From positions 310,001-374,000 of the forward strand of contig NZ_JAHZIL010000002.1 of the NCBI RefSeq assembly GCF_019443085.1: a stretch of DNA of 64,000 nucleotides, given 5' to 3'. Below are positions 22,432-31,462 of this stretch, one piece after another. The translations under genes were made by a program, and so were the position numbers. Numbering within the stretch: position 1 is the stretch's first letter; each line of letters begins with the position of its first letter. This DNA comes from Marinobacter sp. F4218 (GTDB taxonomy: Bacteria; Pseudomonadota; Gammaproteobacteria; Pseudomonadales; Oleiphilaceae). Below the pieces are notes generated by a model, which was not told the origin of the DNA, made no database searches, and saw only the letters and a list, made by a program, of their open reading frames with translations.

Positions 22432-23640
22432 ATGCAAGGTATCAACTGGACGAAACCGGTTTGTCGAAAACAGCAGGGCGCTATTCTCCCGTTGTTTGCA
22501 ATATCGTTGCTGGCCATTCTCGGAATGGCAGGGCTGGCACTGGACATGAGCCATGCCCACCTCCAGAAAACGCGCTTACAGAATAGCCTCGACGCCGCCG
22601 CACTCAGCGCTGCCAAAGTGCTTGATCAAACCGGTAACACTCTGGTCGCGGAAACGGCGGGGCGCGATACCTTCGCCGGCAATGCAGGGCAGCCGGGCAA
22701 CACAGCCCTGGGTAATGCGCTGGCCGCCGGGCCGCTGACACTGACGGTCGAGTTCTCATCAACACTCAATCCCTTCATTCCGGCAACCTTGCCCGCCCGC
22801 TATGTTCGGGTTCGGGCGGAAGGTTTTGATGTTGATAACTGGTTTGCTCCGCTGTTCGGTTTTAACAGTACCGATATTCCTGGCACTGCGGTGGCCGGCC
22901 CGAGCCCGACGCTGGGTAACGTCTGCAATGTTGCGCCGATGATGGTCTGCGGCACTTCTCCGGATACGGCGGCGCCGGGGACGACTTACGGTTATTCCCG
23001 GGGTGACGTGGAAATGCTGAAAATCGGCGCGGGGGACGCTTCCTCCGTAGGGAATGGGAATTTCTATCTTGTTCGCCTCGATGGTGATGCCGGTGGCGCT
23101 GATGTAAGGGAGTCTGCGGCGGGGAAATACGACAGTTGCCTGAGTACCGGTGAGGCCATCGAAACAGAACCCGGCAATACGGTGGGTCCGTTTGCACAGG
23201 GCATCAATACCCGAGTGGGCGTATACAACGGCCCCGTCAGCGCTGAGGACTACCCGCCCGACTGGTTCTCGGACCACACAAGCTATACAGAAACGGATTA
23301 CGAGAGCGGGGTAGCGCCTGGGTACGACCTTGATTGGTATCTCGGCCAAATGGCCGGTGTTGACCCGGCTTTGCCCCCATCGGGCGTACCCGGCCGTCGG
23401 ATACTGACGCTTCCGGTTGGCGACTGCGATGGTCTTGCAAGCGGACAGAGTTCTGTTGATCTGCTCGGTTTTGCCTGCTTCTACATGATCACCAGGATGG
23501 AGCAAACCGGTCAGGCCGTATTTTTCGGGCAATTCAAGGACGATTGCGGCGGTAGTGGTATCCCGGGTCCCGATCCGGTGACCGGGCCAGGACCCCACAT
23601 AATCCAGTTATACAAGGATCCGGATACCCGGGACAGCTGA
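22432..23640 (+). CDS. TadG-like pilus assembly protein
   Basis: A 402-residue protein with the N-terminal Tad/TadG membrane anchor: CRKQQGAILPLFAISLLAIL and LALDMSHAHLQKTRLQNSLD AALSA-type segment near residues 13-60. The remainder is exported and carries several Cys residues plus an acidic, Gly-rich region, with no von Willebrand factor A motif seen. TadG-like proteins assist Flp pilus assembly or may act as minor tip components; Gly before AILPLF lacks the usual Glu at +5, so peptidase processing is doubtful. Strong AAGGAGG ribosome site. Confidence 0.82.
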   Translation: MQGINWTKPVCRKQQGAILPLFAISLLAILGMAGLALDMSHAHLQKTRLQNSLDAAALSAAKVLDQTGNTLVAETAGRDTFAGNAGQPGNTALGNALAAGPLTLTVEFSSTLNPFIPATLPARYVRVRAEGFDVDNWFAPLFGFNSTDIPGTAVAGPSPTLGNVCNVAPMMVCGTSPDTAAPGTTYGYSRGDVEMLKIGAGDASSVGNGNFYLVRLDGDAGGADVRESAAGKYDSCLSTGEAIETEPGNTVGPFAQGINTRVGVYNGPVSAEDYPPDWFSDHTSYTETDYESGVAPGYDLDWYLGQMAGVDPALPPSGVPGRRILTLPVGDCDGLASGQSSVDLLGFACFYMITRMEQTGQAVFFGQFKDDCGGSGIPGPDPVTGPGPHIIQLYKDPDTRDS

Positions 23641-23693
23641 TGAATCATTACCGTGCAAAGGACAGGCGTTAATTTAAAAGGAGCGGCCAGACG

Positions 23694-24155
23694 ATGAAAA
23701 AACTATCACCGGTCAAGGGCAAACAAAGTGGTATCGCGGCCATTGAGTTTATGGTCGCCGCGCCTCTGCTCATCGTGATTGTCTTTGCTGTGACCGAATT
23801 CGCCTGGGCGTTCCATCAGTACCACACCATGACTCGGGCCACCCGCGATGGTGCCAGGCACATGGCGTCCGGCGCCCTCATTGGTAGCGTCGGAATGATC
23901 TACCTCGACACATCCCTTGTGCAGGAAACCGGGAATCTGGTGGTTTACGGCAATACCACGGGAGCCGGAGACCCCCTGTTGCCACGGTGGACGCGGGCGG
24001 ATGTAACGGTTACCAGTCCGGATGCGAGTCATATCCGGGTGTCTGCAATTTACAACTACGTTCCGCTGGTGGGGAGAATTCCGGCTTTCTACGGCGGGAC
24101 GCCTCTGAGTTTGTCCTTTCAAATGCAGAGCACTGTAGAGATGAGGGCATTATGA
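23694..24155 (+). CDS. tadE: TadE-family pseudopilin
   Basis: A 153-residue TadE-like protein. The leader ends KQSG and is followed by IAAIEFMVAAPLLIVIVFAV, giving G-x(4)-E-F, the TadV processing motif of TadE/TadF pseudopilins. The next helix carries the usual FHQYHTMTRATRDGARHMA segment. The globular C-terminal domain is about 100 residues. Minor pilin-like part of the Tad machine in the inner membrane or periplasm. AAAGGAG ribosome site; its stop overlaps the start of the next pseudopilin gene (ATGA). Confidence 0.88.
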   Translation: MKKLSPVKGKQSGIAAIEFMVAAPLLIVIVFAVTEFAWAFHQYHTMTRATRDGARHMASGALIGSVGMIYLDTSLVQETGNLVVYGNTTGAGDPLLPRWTRADVTVTSPDASHIRVSAIYNYVPLVGRIPAFYGGTPLSLSFQMQSTVEMRAL

Positions 24156-24640
24156 ACAGTTTCCGCAGGGCACAGAGTGGTGCCCATACCGTCGAGTTTG
24201 CTCTGGTTGGTTCGTTGTTCTTCATCCTGCTTTTTGGAGCAATTGAGTTTGGTCGTCTGATGTTCGTCTGGAACACACTTGGTGAAGTCAGTCGCCAGAG
24301 CGCCCGTGTGGCAGTGGTCTGCCCAGTCAATCACAGTGCTATTCGCCGTGTTGGCATGTTCGATGTGGCCGGCTCAAGTGGTTCCAGTCCGGTCCTGCCG
24401 GCGTTGAATGAATCGAACATTCGGATCGATTACCTGGATGCAAGTGGAACACCGGTCGATCCGACAACCAATTACCTGGACATCGTTTTCGTGCGAAGTG
24501 AGGTCGCCTCGGTTCGTCATCGTCTGATTATTCCGTTTTTCTTTCAAGAGTTTGATTTGCCGTCATTTGTCACTGTCTTACCCCGGGAAAGCCTAGGGGT
24601 TTCACCCGAAGGAACTGGCTGTTTTGGAACAGTGAGCTGA
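24152..24640 (+). CDS. TadE/TadF-family pseudopilin
   Basis: A 162-residue second pseudopilin. The leader ends RAQSG, followed by AHTVEFALVGSLFFILLFGA, again G-x(4)-E-F, then EFGRLMFVWNTLGEVSRQSARVAV, the TadE-type second block. The position after TadE fits TadF. Two Cys residues in the exported part (VVCPVN and near-terminal TGCFG) could form a disulphide. ATG 24152 overlaps the TadE stop, so the two pseudopilins are coupled and probably form a pair. Confidence 0.85.
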   Translation: MNSFRRAQSGAHTVEFALVGSLFFILLFGAIEFGRLMFVWNTLGEVSRQSARVAVVCPVNHSAIRRVGMFDVAGSSGSSPVLPALNESNIRIDYLDASGTPVDPTTNYLDIVFVRSEVASVRHRLIIPFFFQEFDLPSFVTVLPRESLGVSPEGTGCFGTVS

Positions 24641-24664
24641 ATCAGCAGGGATGAGGAAAGCTGT

Positions 24665-25849
24665 ATGAAACCAATTATGAGAGTGTTGCTGGCAGGACGA
24701 GACGCCAGCCAGTTAGCAGAAATGGAAAAGGTGATGGTGAGCGGAACGTCGCACATCCTGAGCCTACGGCATATCACCAATGGCAATTCGGACCCTCTTT
24801 ATAACCTTCCTGAAATGCCGGAAACGCTGGTCTTCTGCGTCACCAGTGCCTGGGAGGAGGAGCTCAGAGCACTTGATGAGCGACCCATGGCCCGACGCCC
24901 GCCGACGATTGTCATTGGGCCGGAAAACATTGCCGTCATGAGAATGGCGATGCGGGTAGGCGCGCGTGACTACTTCAGTTTCCCGATGCCGGAGTACGAC
25001 CTCCGGAATTCCCTTAACCGAATTGCAGAGGGCCTCCAGGCAGATGCGGGTATCCATAACGCCAAGTTGACGGCCGTCATCAATGCCAAAGGCGGTTCTG
25101 GCGCCAGCATAATTGCGGCAACCCTGGCGCACAGTCTCGCGGCCCGGATCGGCCAACGTGTTTCCTTGCTGGATCTGGATTTCCAATTCGGGCATCTGTC
25201 ATCCCTGTTCGATCTTCCCCCTGATGGTGGCCTGGTCGACGCCATCGTGCGTTCCGAGAACATGGATGCCATGGCCCTCGAAGGCCACATGCTCAAACAC
25301 AAAAGCGGGCTTCACATTCTGGGGGATACATCGCAGCAGTTGATTGTTCCCGGCGACATCGAAGAAGGACAGCTCAAAAAACTGATCGACGTGGTTCGGT
25401 CAGGGTATGACCAGGTGATCGCCGATCTGCCTCGACAGATTGATCCGGTGGCCGGGGTGGTTCTGGAATCTGCCGATGTAATCCTTCTGGTGGTTCAGCA
25501 GAGCATTGCCCACGTCCAGGATGCGCGCCAGATGGTTCGATACCTGAACACCTATCTGGGCATCCCGCCCAACCGCATGAGAATCGTCGTGAACCGCTGG
25601 GATAAGCGTCTCGACCTGAATGTCGAAGATATCCGCAAGAGTCTGGAAATTGAAGATCTCATCTGCATTCCCAATGATTTTTCGAAGGTCGCTGAGAGTG
25701 CCAACCTCGGGACCCCATTGCTGGATTTCGCGCCGTCTTCACCGGTAAGCCGAAGCATTGTGAATCTGGCCGAAACCCTGAGTGGAAAGAAAGCCGAAGC
25801 CGGTCAGTTCGGGCTAGGCAGGGTACTTCGTAAACTGGCCCGGACATGA
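24665..25849 (+). CDS. tadZ: TadZ/CpaE-family pilus localisation ATPase
   Basis: A 394-residue protein. Residues 1-125 form a receiver-like domain without the phosphoacceptor pattern ([31 protein letters not shown]), as in known TadZ proteins. Then follows a MinD/ParA-like ATPase with deviant Walker [18 protein letters not shown] near residue 140 and [18 protein letters not shown]. TadZ places the Tad machine, often at a pole, and binds TadA. All nucleotide-binding residues are present except that the last Walker A residue is Ser, which is acceptable. It starts 24 bp after the pseudopilin gene and precedes TadA. Confidence 0.9.
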   Translation: MKPIMRVLLAGRDASQLAEMEKVMVSGTSHILSLRHITNGNSDPLYNLPEMPETLVFCVTSAWEEELRALDERPMARRPPTIVIGPENIAVMRMAMRVGARDYFSFPMPEYDLRNSLNRIAEGLQADAGIHNAKLTAVINAKGGSGASIIAATLAHSLAARIGQRVSLLDLDFQFGHLSSLFDLPPDGGLVDAIVRSENMDAMALEGHMLKHKSGLHILGDTSQQLIVPGDIEEGQLKKLIDVVRSGYDQVIADLPRQIDPVAGVVLESADVILLVVQQSIAHVQDARQMVRYLNTYLGIPPNRMRIVVNRWDKRLDLNVEDIRKSLEIEDLICIPNDFSKVAESANLGTPLLDFAPSSPVSRSIVNLAETLSGKKAEAGQFGLGRVLRKLART

Positions 25850-25859
25850 GGTGTATGAC

Positions 25860-27221
25860 ATGACAACCAATGGAACGAACGATATCTCTTACGCGCGATT
25901 CGGGGTCAATGGCCACAGCAACGATGGTGAACAGGCCCGGCGGGTAGAGGAGGAGCAGGAGCGCATCTGCAAGAAAAACCTGCGCCAGAAGTTGATGAAG
26001 GTCCTGGATCTTTCATTGATAAGCACTCTGGGCCGTGACGAGGCCGAAAGCCAGATTCTGGCGATCGGTCAACAAATCATGAACGAGGATTCGGTGCCGC
26101 TGAGCCTGAATTCCCGGCAGCGGGTGCTAAAGCAGATCCTCGACGACATTCTTGGCCTTGGCCCTCTGGAGCCACTGCTGGCGGACAAAAGCATAGCGGA
26201 CATTCTGGTTAATGGTTTTGACAGCGTTTACGTGGAGCGGAATGGCAAGCTGGAAAAGGTTGACGTCACCTTCAGCAGTGACTCCCATTTGCTGAACGTG
26301 ATCGACCGGATTGTATCGAGCGTTGGTCGACGTATCGACGAGTCTTCACCCATGGTCGATGCCCGACTCCAGGATGGATCCCGGGTCAATGCCATCATTC
26401 CGCCGTTGGCTGTCGACGGACCACTGCTGTCGATTCGGCGATTCTCAATCGGCCGTCTGTCGGTCGATGCCCTGATCGAAAAAAGCACGTTGACTGCCCC
26501 GATTGCCGAGCTTCTTGAGGCCATCGTCGAGGGACGGCTGAACGTACTGATTTCCGGCGGAACAGGCTCGGGCAAGACCACATTGCTGAACGTCCTGTCC
26601 GGTTTTGTACCTCACGATGAGCGGATTGTTACGATTGAAGACTCCGCAGAGCTTCAATTGCAGCAACCTCACGTGGTGCGGCTGGAAACCCGTCCGCCCA
26701 ACATCGAAAGCAAAGGTGAGGTGAACCAGCGCGATCTGGTAAGGAACAGCCTTCGCATGCGGCCCGACCGGATTATTGTTGGGGAGGTCCGGGGCGTTGA
26801 GGCTCTGGATATGTTGCAGGCGATGAACACCGGGCACGACGGGTCCATGACAACGCTGCACGCCAACTCCCCGCGTGACGCGCTGACCCGGATTGAAAAC
26901 ATGGTATCGATGGCGAGTGCCAGCATGCCCATGAAGGCTATTCGAACCCAGGTTGCTTCCGCCATCGACGTGGTTCTACAGGTAGAGCGTCAGGAGGACG
27001 GAACCCGAAGGCTCGTGAGTGTTCAGGAAATCAACGGCATGGAAGGAGACATCATCACCATGTCCGAGCTTTTCACCTTCCGGCGCCGCGGCAAGGATGA
27101 AAACGGCAGGGTAGTGGGCAGTTACGCCGCAACCGGCATAGTCCCGAGGTTCCAGGAGCATCTGCAACAACGTGGGATCGAGGTGCCTCTGTCTCTCTAT
27201 AATCCGGACCTGGAGGGTTGA
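25860..27221 (+). CDS. tadA: Tad pilus motor ATPase TadA/CpaF
   Basis: A 453-residue GspE-superfamily secretion ATPase of the CpaF/TadA type. N-terminal helical region, then [19 protein letters not shown], Walker [18 protein letters not shown] near residue 238, the Asp box [11 protein letters not shown], Walker [13 protein letters not shown] and the His box [13 protein letters not shown]. It powers Flp polymerisation, and probably retraction, from the inner-membrane side. It lacks the Cys4 zinc motif of GspE, as expected for TadA. ATG 25860 with GAGGTG before it is favoured over GTG 25851. Confidence 0.93.
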   Translation: MTTNGTNDISYARFGVNGHSNDGEQARRVEEEQERICKKNLRQKLMKVLDLSLISTLGRDEAESQILAIGQQIMNEDSVPLSLNSRQRVLKQILDDILGLGPLEPLLADKSIADILVNGFDSVYVERNGKLEKVDVTFSSDSHLLNVIDRIVSSVGRRIDESSPMVDARLQDGSRVNAIIPPLAVDGPLLSIRRFSIGRLSVDALIEKSTLTAPIAELLEAIVEGRLNVLISGGTGSGKTTLLNVLSGFVPHDERIVTIEDSAELQLQQPHVVRLETRPPNIESKGEVNQRDLVRNSLRMRPDRIIVGEVRGVEALDMLQAMNTGHDGSMTTLHANSPRDALTRIENMVSMASASMPMKAIRTQVASAIDVVLQVERQEDGTRRLVSVQEINGMEGDIITMSELFTFRRRGKDENGRVVGSYAATGIVPRFQEHLQQRGIEVPLSLYNPDLEG

Positions 27222-27224
27222 GTC

Positions 27225-28208
27225 ATGGAAGTGCTGGGCGAAAACCTCTGGATATTTGTCGCGCTCGTCTTTACCGCGGTGTTCCTGCTTTCACAGGGCT
27301 TGGTGATTCCCGTTTTCGGCGAGAGTCGAAGTGCCAGAAAACGGATGAGACGGCGGATGAAAACGCTGACGGCGGATGCGGATAACCAGAAACGGGTATC
27401 CCTGTTGAGAGACCATTACACGCAGAATCTCAATCCGCTGGAAAAACGCCTTGAGTTGCTGGACGTCCTGGAGCCGCTCAGGAACCTGATCGCCCAGAGT
27501 GGCATGACGACACCCGCCTATAGGGTGTTGCTCCTTGCCCTGGCATTGGCGGCCATCGGCGCCGGTATCGCGTGGAGCTTAAATAAGGCCTATTGGGCGC
27601 CAGCGGTGGGAGCGCCCCTGGGATTTATACTGCCGTTTCTGCATATCCGTAAAAAACGGGTCAGCAGAATTGCGCGGATTGAAGAGCAGTTACCCGATGT
27701 TGTGGACGTGATCATTCGGGCTCTCAGGGCAGGGCACCCCTTTGTCGAAGCGATCCGGTTGGTTTCCACGGAAATGCCGAGCCCGGTAAGGGAGGAGTTC
27801 AGGACAACGTTTAACGAGATCAATTACGGAGGCGATGTCCGTGCCGCGCTGATGGGGCTGTTGCAGCGGGTTCCGAGCATACTCGTTATGGCACTGGTTA
27901 CTGCAGTGCTGGTGCAGCGTGAGTCGGGCGGCAACCTGGCAGAAGTGCTGGAGAAGATTGCAGCGGTTATCCGGGGGCGATTCCGGTTCCAGCGGAGAGT
28001 GAGAACGCTCTCGGCGGAAGGCCGAATCTCGGCCTGGGTTCTCACGATGACCCCATTTGTCCTGTTCCTGGTGATCTCGGTGGTCAATCCCGATTACATG
28101 CCGATGCTGACCGAAAGCCCCCGGGGCGGGGACATCATTCTGGTGGCTCTGGTATTGATCGTGCTTGGTGTTTTCTGGATCAAGAAGATTCTTAATCTGA
28201 AGGTGTAA
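27225..28208 (+). CDS. tadB: Tad platform protein TadB
   Basis: A 327-residue inner-membrane protein of the T2SF (GspF-like) superfamily. An N-terminal membrane segment is followed by a basic cytoplasmic loop, membrane segments near residues 95-140, the T2SF block (IEEQLPDVVDVIIRALRAGHPFVEA; NEINYGGDVRAAL; ESGGNLAEVLEKIA) and two C-terminal segments. With TadC it forms the platform that TadA acts on. It starts 3 bp after the TadA stop. Confidence 0.9.
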   Translation: MEVLGENLWIFVALVFTAVFLLSQGLVIPVFGESRSARKRMRRRMKTLTADADNQKRVSLLRDHYTQNLNPLEKRLELLDVLEPLRNLIAQSGMTTPAYRVLLLALALAAIGAGIAWSLNKAYWAPAVGAPLGFILPFLHIRKKRVSRIARIEEQLPDVVDVIIRALRAGHPFVEAIRLVSTEMPSPVREEFRTTFNEINYGGDVRAALMGLLQRVPSILVMALVTAVLVQRESGGNLAEVLEKIAAVIRGRFRFQRRVRTLSAEGRISAWVLTMTPFVLFLVISVVNPDYMPMLTESPRGGDIILVALVLIVLGVFWIKKILNLKV

Positions 28209-28220
28209 GGGAGTAACGCC

Positions 28221-29183
28221 ATGGACTACCTGATCGGACTTCTAAACTCCACTCTGCAAAACGAACAGATAGCAGAATGGACCTTCGTGTCCCTTATGGG
28301 GGCTGCGGTTTTCTGCGTTGGCCTTGCGGGGATATTTCTGGTTTCGACCATTTTCAACCCGGTACGGAACCGCCTCCAGGAGGTTGTGGGCACTGAGCAG
28401 GAGGGCGAACCTCCTAAAACAGGCGCAATGGTCCTTCTGGTGGGCAAAGTAGCTCCCTTCGTTTTGCCCAAAAAGGAAGGCGAACGCGGTCGCACCAGAG
28501 AAAAGTTGATGCATGCAGGATTCCGGAGCGACAACGCCCTGGCGACCTTCTATGCCATCAAGACGCTGTTATTCATAGGGTTGCCACTGTTGGTTCTGCT
28601 CATCATTAATTGGATCCCATCGGTGACTTCGATGATTGCTCTGCAGTCAGCGGCAGTTGCAGTACTCGTCGGCGTTGCGACCCCAAACTATGTGTTATCG
28701 AAATTGATTCAGCGTCGTAAGCGACTGCTCTATCACGGGTTCCCAGACGCTCTCGACCTACTGGTGGTCTGCACAGAAGCGGGCTTCGGTCTCAAACCAG
28801 CCCTTCAACGAGTGGCCGATGAGGTATCCGTAGGCCACCCGGAACTGGCCGAGGAGTTTGCCCTGGTGAATGCTGAAATGAGGGCGGGTGTTGATCGGTC
28901 AGAGGCCCTTCACAACCTCGCGGACCGTACCGGGCTGGAGGAAATCGCCGGCCTCGTTACTTTGTTGAGCCAGAGCCTTCGGTTTGGCACCAGCATTGCG
29001 GATTCCCTCAGGATTTACTCCGAGGAGTTTCGTGACAAAAGGATGCAGAAGGCCGAAGAAGAAGCCGGAAAAATTTCGACAAAGCTGATTTTTCCTCTGG
29101 TTTTGTGCATGTTCCCCGCGTTTTTTGTGGTTGCGATAGGTCCTGCGGTTGTGGGCCTTTTGGACCACTTTAACATTCAATGA
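28221..29183 (+). CDS. tadC: Tad platform protein TadC
   Basis: A 320-residue inner-membrane protein of the T2SF superfamily: GFPDALDLLVVCTEAGFGLKPAL near residue 172, then VNAEMRAGVDRSEALHNLADR and LSQSLRFGTSIADSLRIYSEE, ending in FPLVLCMFPAFFVVAIGPAVV. This is the TadC half of the platform pair. Full length; AAGGGAG before ATG. The 66 bp after its stop hold only a ribosome site for TadD. Confidence 0.9.
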   Translation: MDYLIGLLNSTLQNEQIAEWTFVSLMGAAVFCVGLAGIFLVSTIFNPVRNRLQEVVGTEQEGEPPKTGAMVLLVGKVAPFVLPKKEGERGRTREKLMHAGFRSDNALATFYAIKTLLFIGLPLLVLLIINWIPSVTSMIALQSAAVAVLVGVATPNYVLSKLIQRRKRLLYHGFPDALDLLVVCTEAGFGLKPALQRVADEVSVGHPELAEEFALVNAEMRAGVDRSEALHNLADRTGLEEIAGLVTLLSQSLRFGTSIADSLRIYSEEFRDKRMQKAEEEAGKISTKLIFPLVLCMFPAFFVVAIGPAVVGLLDHFNIQ

Positions 29184-29249
29184 ATGGACTAGCGTAACGC
29201 CGTGCCGAAGGTGGTATGAGGCTTTCAAAGGATAAAGGAGTAACGCCCC

Positions 29250-30176
29250 ATGAAAGGCATGAATTGGATTGTGAAAGGAAGCAGTGTTGTTCTCACGCTG
29301 GCGTTTCTGGCTGGCTGTGCGTCGACTCCGGCGGGTCCGGACAGCGATTTTTCAGGTCTTTACAGTGGCAAATCCGACCTGACGTTTTCGACCCTGATGC
29401 CGATTGAATCGGCAGCCGAGGGAATCGCCCGGGGAGATGCCGCCCGCGCCCGGGGCGAGCTCGACCAGGCCATTTTTGAGTACATCCGGACACTCGAACT
29501 GGAGCCGAATAATCCCGAAAGTTTCTACAAGATCGGGGCCATCAATCTTCAAAAAGAGGAGTTAACCAAAGCCCATACCGCCTTTCAGAGCGCTCTGGAG
29601 AACGATCCCGATCACGCCGGCGCCCTTGAGGGCATGGGGTTGGTCCTGATGCAAATGCGCCAGCCCGAGCGGGCTCGAATTGTGCTGGAAAAAGCAGTCA
29701 GCCTCGATCCAAAGCTGGGTAAAGCCCACAATGCCCTTGGCATTCTTGCGGATCTTCGTGGCGATTTCGGGCGTGCCGCAGAGCATTACAACGACGCGTT
29801 GATGTTGTCGCCCCTGAGCGCCCGGCTCCAGAATAATCTGGGGTATTCGCATTATCTCTCGGGCGAGTGGGATCTGGCGGAGCGGGCATACCTTGCCGCC
29901 CTGAATGTTGATCCCTGGCACCAAAGGGCCTGGCGCAATCTGGGACAGCTCTACACTCGCCAGGAACGCTACGATGAGGCGCTGGAGGTCCTGACCGAAG
30001 TCATGTCCGAAGCAGAAGCCCTGAACACCATGGGTTACATTTGCATGAGTGGTGAAAGACTTGAAGATGCCGAGAAGTTTTTTACCCGGGCAGCGCAGGC
30101 CTCTCCGAGTTACTACGTCACTGCAAACGAAAACCTGGAACAGGTCAGACGTCTGATTGCCAAGAGTGGATCCTGA
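29250..30176 (+). CDS. tadD: Tad-locus TPR lipoprotein TadD
   Basis: A 308-residue lipoprotein with lipobox AFLAGCASTP near residue 20-27 and about six tetratricopeptide repeats between residues 55 and 295, for example PNNPESFYKIGAINLQKEEL, PDHAGALEGMGLVLMQMRQP and LGKAHNALGILADLRGDFG. TadD proteins support pilus biogenesis, probably by helping secretin assembly as PilF-type pilotins do. Last gene of the Tad operon; AAAGGAG ribosome site upstream and a convergent gene beyond. Confidence 0.9.
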   Translation: MKGMNWIVKGSSVVLTLAFLAGCASTPAGPDSDFSGLYSGKSDLTFSTLMPIESAAEGIARGDAARARGELDQAIFEYIRTLELEPNNPESFYKIGAINLQKEELTKAHTAFQSALENDPDHAGALEGMGLVLMQMRQPERARIVLEKAVSLDPKLGKAHNALGILADLRGDFGRAAEHYNDALMLSPLSARLQNNLGYSHYLSGEWDLAERAYLAALNVDPWHQRAWRNLGQLYTRQERYDEALEVLTEVMSEAEALNTMGYICMSGERLEDAEKFFTRAAQASPSYYVTANENLEQVRRLIAKSGS

Positions 30177-30208
30177 GGCCTTTTAGCCACGGTTGTCCGC
30201 CTCGACGT

Positions 30209-30242
30209 ATCCGGCCTTCTGTATCCCCTCAGATGGCCGGAT
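30209..30242. terminator. Possible bidirectional terminator
   Basis: An 8-bp inverted repeat ATCCGGCC (30209-30216) / GGCCGGAT (30235-30242) with an 18-nt loop lies between the convergent tadD and RES genes and overlaps the last codons of the latter. There is no strong T-run on either side, so termination is inferred from position only. Confidence 0.35.
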
Positions 30243-31023
30243 CCGGCAAGCTCCCGTTGATCAAAAACTGGCTTCGGGAAAATTCCAGCACGTTCCGGGA
30301 ACCATCCTCCCTGGTCAGGCTCATCGATACCGACTCGGCGCCGGTCACGACAATCAACCGCAGCTTTTCGCGGGGTTTTCGGTCTTTCAATGCGCCGGGC
30401 TCAAACAGGGCAGCATTTATTCCTTCCATGCCGTCATGGGCGTCATAGGGCAGCGTATACAAGCCAGCCTGCAGTGCCCGGGCAGACAGGAACTGAAACG
30501 CGGTTACACCGAAGTTTCGCATTTCAGATCCCAGAGATTGAGTCAATTCGTAGCTGGAGGGGTGGGTCAGCTCTTCATGGAGCTCGCGCCATGCATTTCC
30601 CTGTAAACGGACACCGCGTTCGGTCCGGATCCTGGCTCCGAAAACTGTATGAAGCGTCCTCAAAGGCTTCGGGAAGGGGGTGACGACGTGGTTAATAAAT
30701 ACGAACCGGTAGAAAGCGGTTTCGGCCAGAGCCGTGTTAATGGCCATGGCGCCGTAGAAAAGACTTTTCTCGAAGGCCTGCCCGAAACGTGAGCCGTGTT
30801 TCAGTGGTGGATAGCGGAAGGGTGTGGCGAGCAGGTAATGAAGACCGCGGGTACCCTTGGCATGGGCTGGCTTGGTTTTTTCCAGCAACTCCTCTAACCG
30901 CGCCTGCTCCGGAATATTGTCGACCAGCCGGGTTGTGGCTATTTCTTCCTGGGACTCTACGACCCGGTAAACCGTTCCCTGCAACGGTTCCAGGCATCGG
31001 GCAATGCGCTCTTCATAGCTCAA
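30229..31023 (-). CDS. RES-domain toxin (NAD+-degrading family)
   Basis: A 264-residue RES-domain protein. Members such as MbcT phosphorolyse and ParT modify with NAD+, arresting growth. The Arg region (TPFRYPPLKHGSRFG), the Glu region (ALAETAFYRF, near residue 114) and the late Asn motif (GINAALFEPGAL) are visible. The family's conserved Ser, normally in a YPS-like segment before that Asn, appears to read LPYDAHDG, so Ser may be replaced. TTG start at 31023 overlaps the antitoxin stop (TTGA), which would keep toxin synthesis low and coupled to the antitoxin. Longer than the common 150-230 residues because of an N-terminal extension. Confidence 0.82.
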   Translation of the reverse strand: MSYEERIARCLEPLQGTVYRVVESQEEIATTRLVDNIPEQARLEELLEKTKPAHAKGTRGLHYLLATPFRYPPLKHGSRFGQAFEKSLFYGAMAINTALAETAFYRFVFINHVVTPFPKPLRTLHTVFGARIRTERGVRLQGNAWRELHEELTHPSSYELTQSLGSEMRNFGVTAFQFLSARALQAGLYTLPYDAHDGMEGINAALFEPGALKDRKPREKLRLIVVTGAESVSMSLTREDGSRNVLEFSRSQFLINGSLPDPAI

Positions 31024-31385
31024 AGCTTACCCCGCATGGCGTCCAGGTAGTAATTGATCCGTACAAGTCCTTCGGCGGATTTGACCAGCTGACGAGGGAT
31101 TGCCTCGAAATACCGGTTCTCCGTGTTGATCCAGTGTTTCATGGCGTCCGGATCGCCACCGGTCAACGCGTAGACACTGCGGTAGAGGCGGATGAAGAGC
31201 AGGGCAAGTTCCCCTGATTTGCTCTCAGGGTCAATGCCGTCCCGGACCAGGCCGGTTCTGTTTCTGCCAACGATGTCAGCCAGCTCGGTCTGATTGAAGC
31301 CAAATGCCTTTCCGGCATTGATCAAGGCTTTCGATAGCAGGGCTTTGTCCTGAGTCGATTCGTCGTGAATTTTTGCGGTACTCAT
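31020..31385 (-). CDS. Xre/MbcA/ParS-type antitoxin
   Basis: A 121-residue antitoxin. A helix-turn-helix lies near residues 30-52 (AFGFNQTELADIVGRNRTGL), and the C-terminal part has the toxin-binding DUF2384/MbcA layout (LFIRLYRSVYALTGGDPDAM, then WINTENRYFEAIPRQLVKSAEGL, where the family has GRPP-type residues). It should neutralise the RES toxin encoded immediately downstream and repress its own promoter. ATG at 31385 gives a standard length; an upstream frame extension to 31424 would read through the operator and is not favoured. Confidence 0.85.
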   Translation of the reverse strand: MSTAKIHDESTQDKALLSKALINAGKAFGFNQTELADIVGRNRTGLVRDGIDPESKSGELALLFIRLYRSVYALTGGDPDAMKHWINTENRYFEAIPRQLVKSAEGLVRINYYLDAMRGKL

Positions 31386-31404
31386 GACCAGAAACCTTTG
31401 TCGA

Positions 31405-31436
31405 TTTTTCACAGTATAAATCAAAAATGTGAAAAA
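31405..31436 (-). promoter_or_regulatory. Operator/promoter of the RES-Xre pair
   Basis: A perfect 9-bp inverted repeat TTTTTCACA (31405-31413) / TGTGAAAAA (31428-31436) with a 14-bp spacer, 20 bp upstream of the antitoxin ATG. On the minus strand TATACT (31418-31413) inside it is a good -10 box. Binding of the antitoxin helix-turn-helix here would give standard autorepression; this is inferred from position. Confidence 0.65.
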
Positions 31437-31462
31437 TGAACAGTCGATTATTGGTCCGGGAT

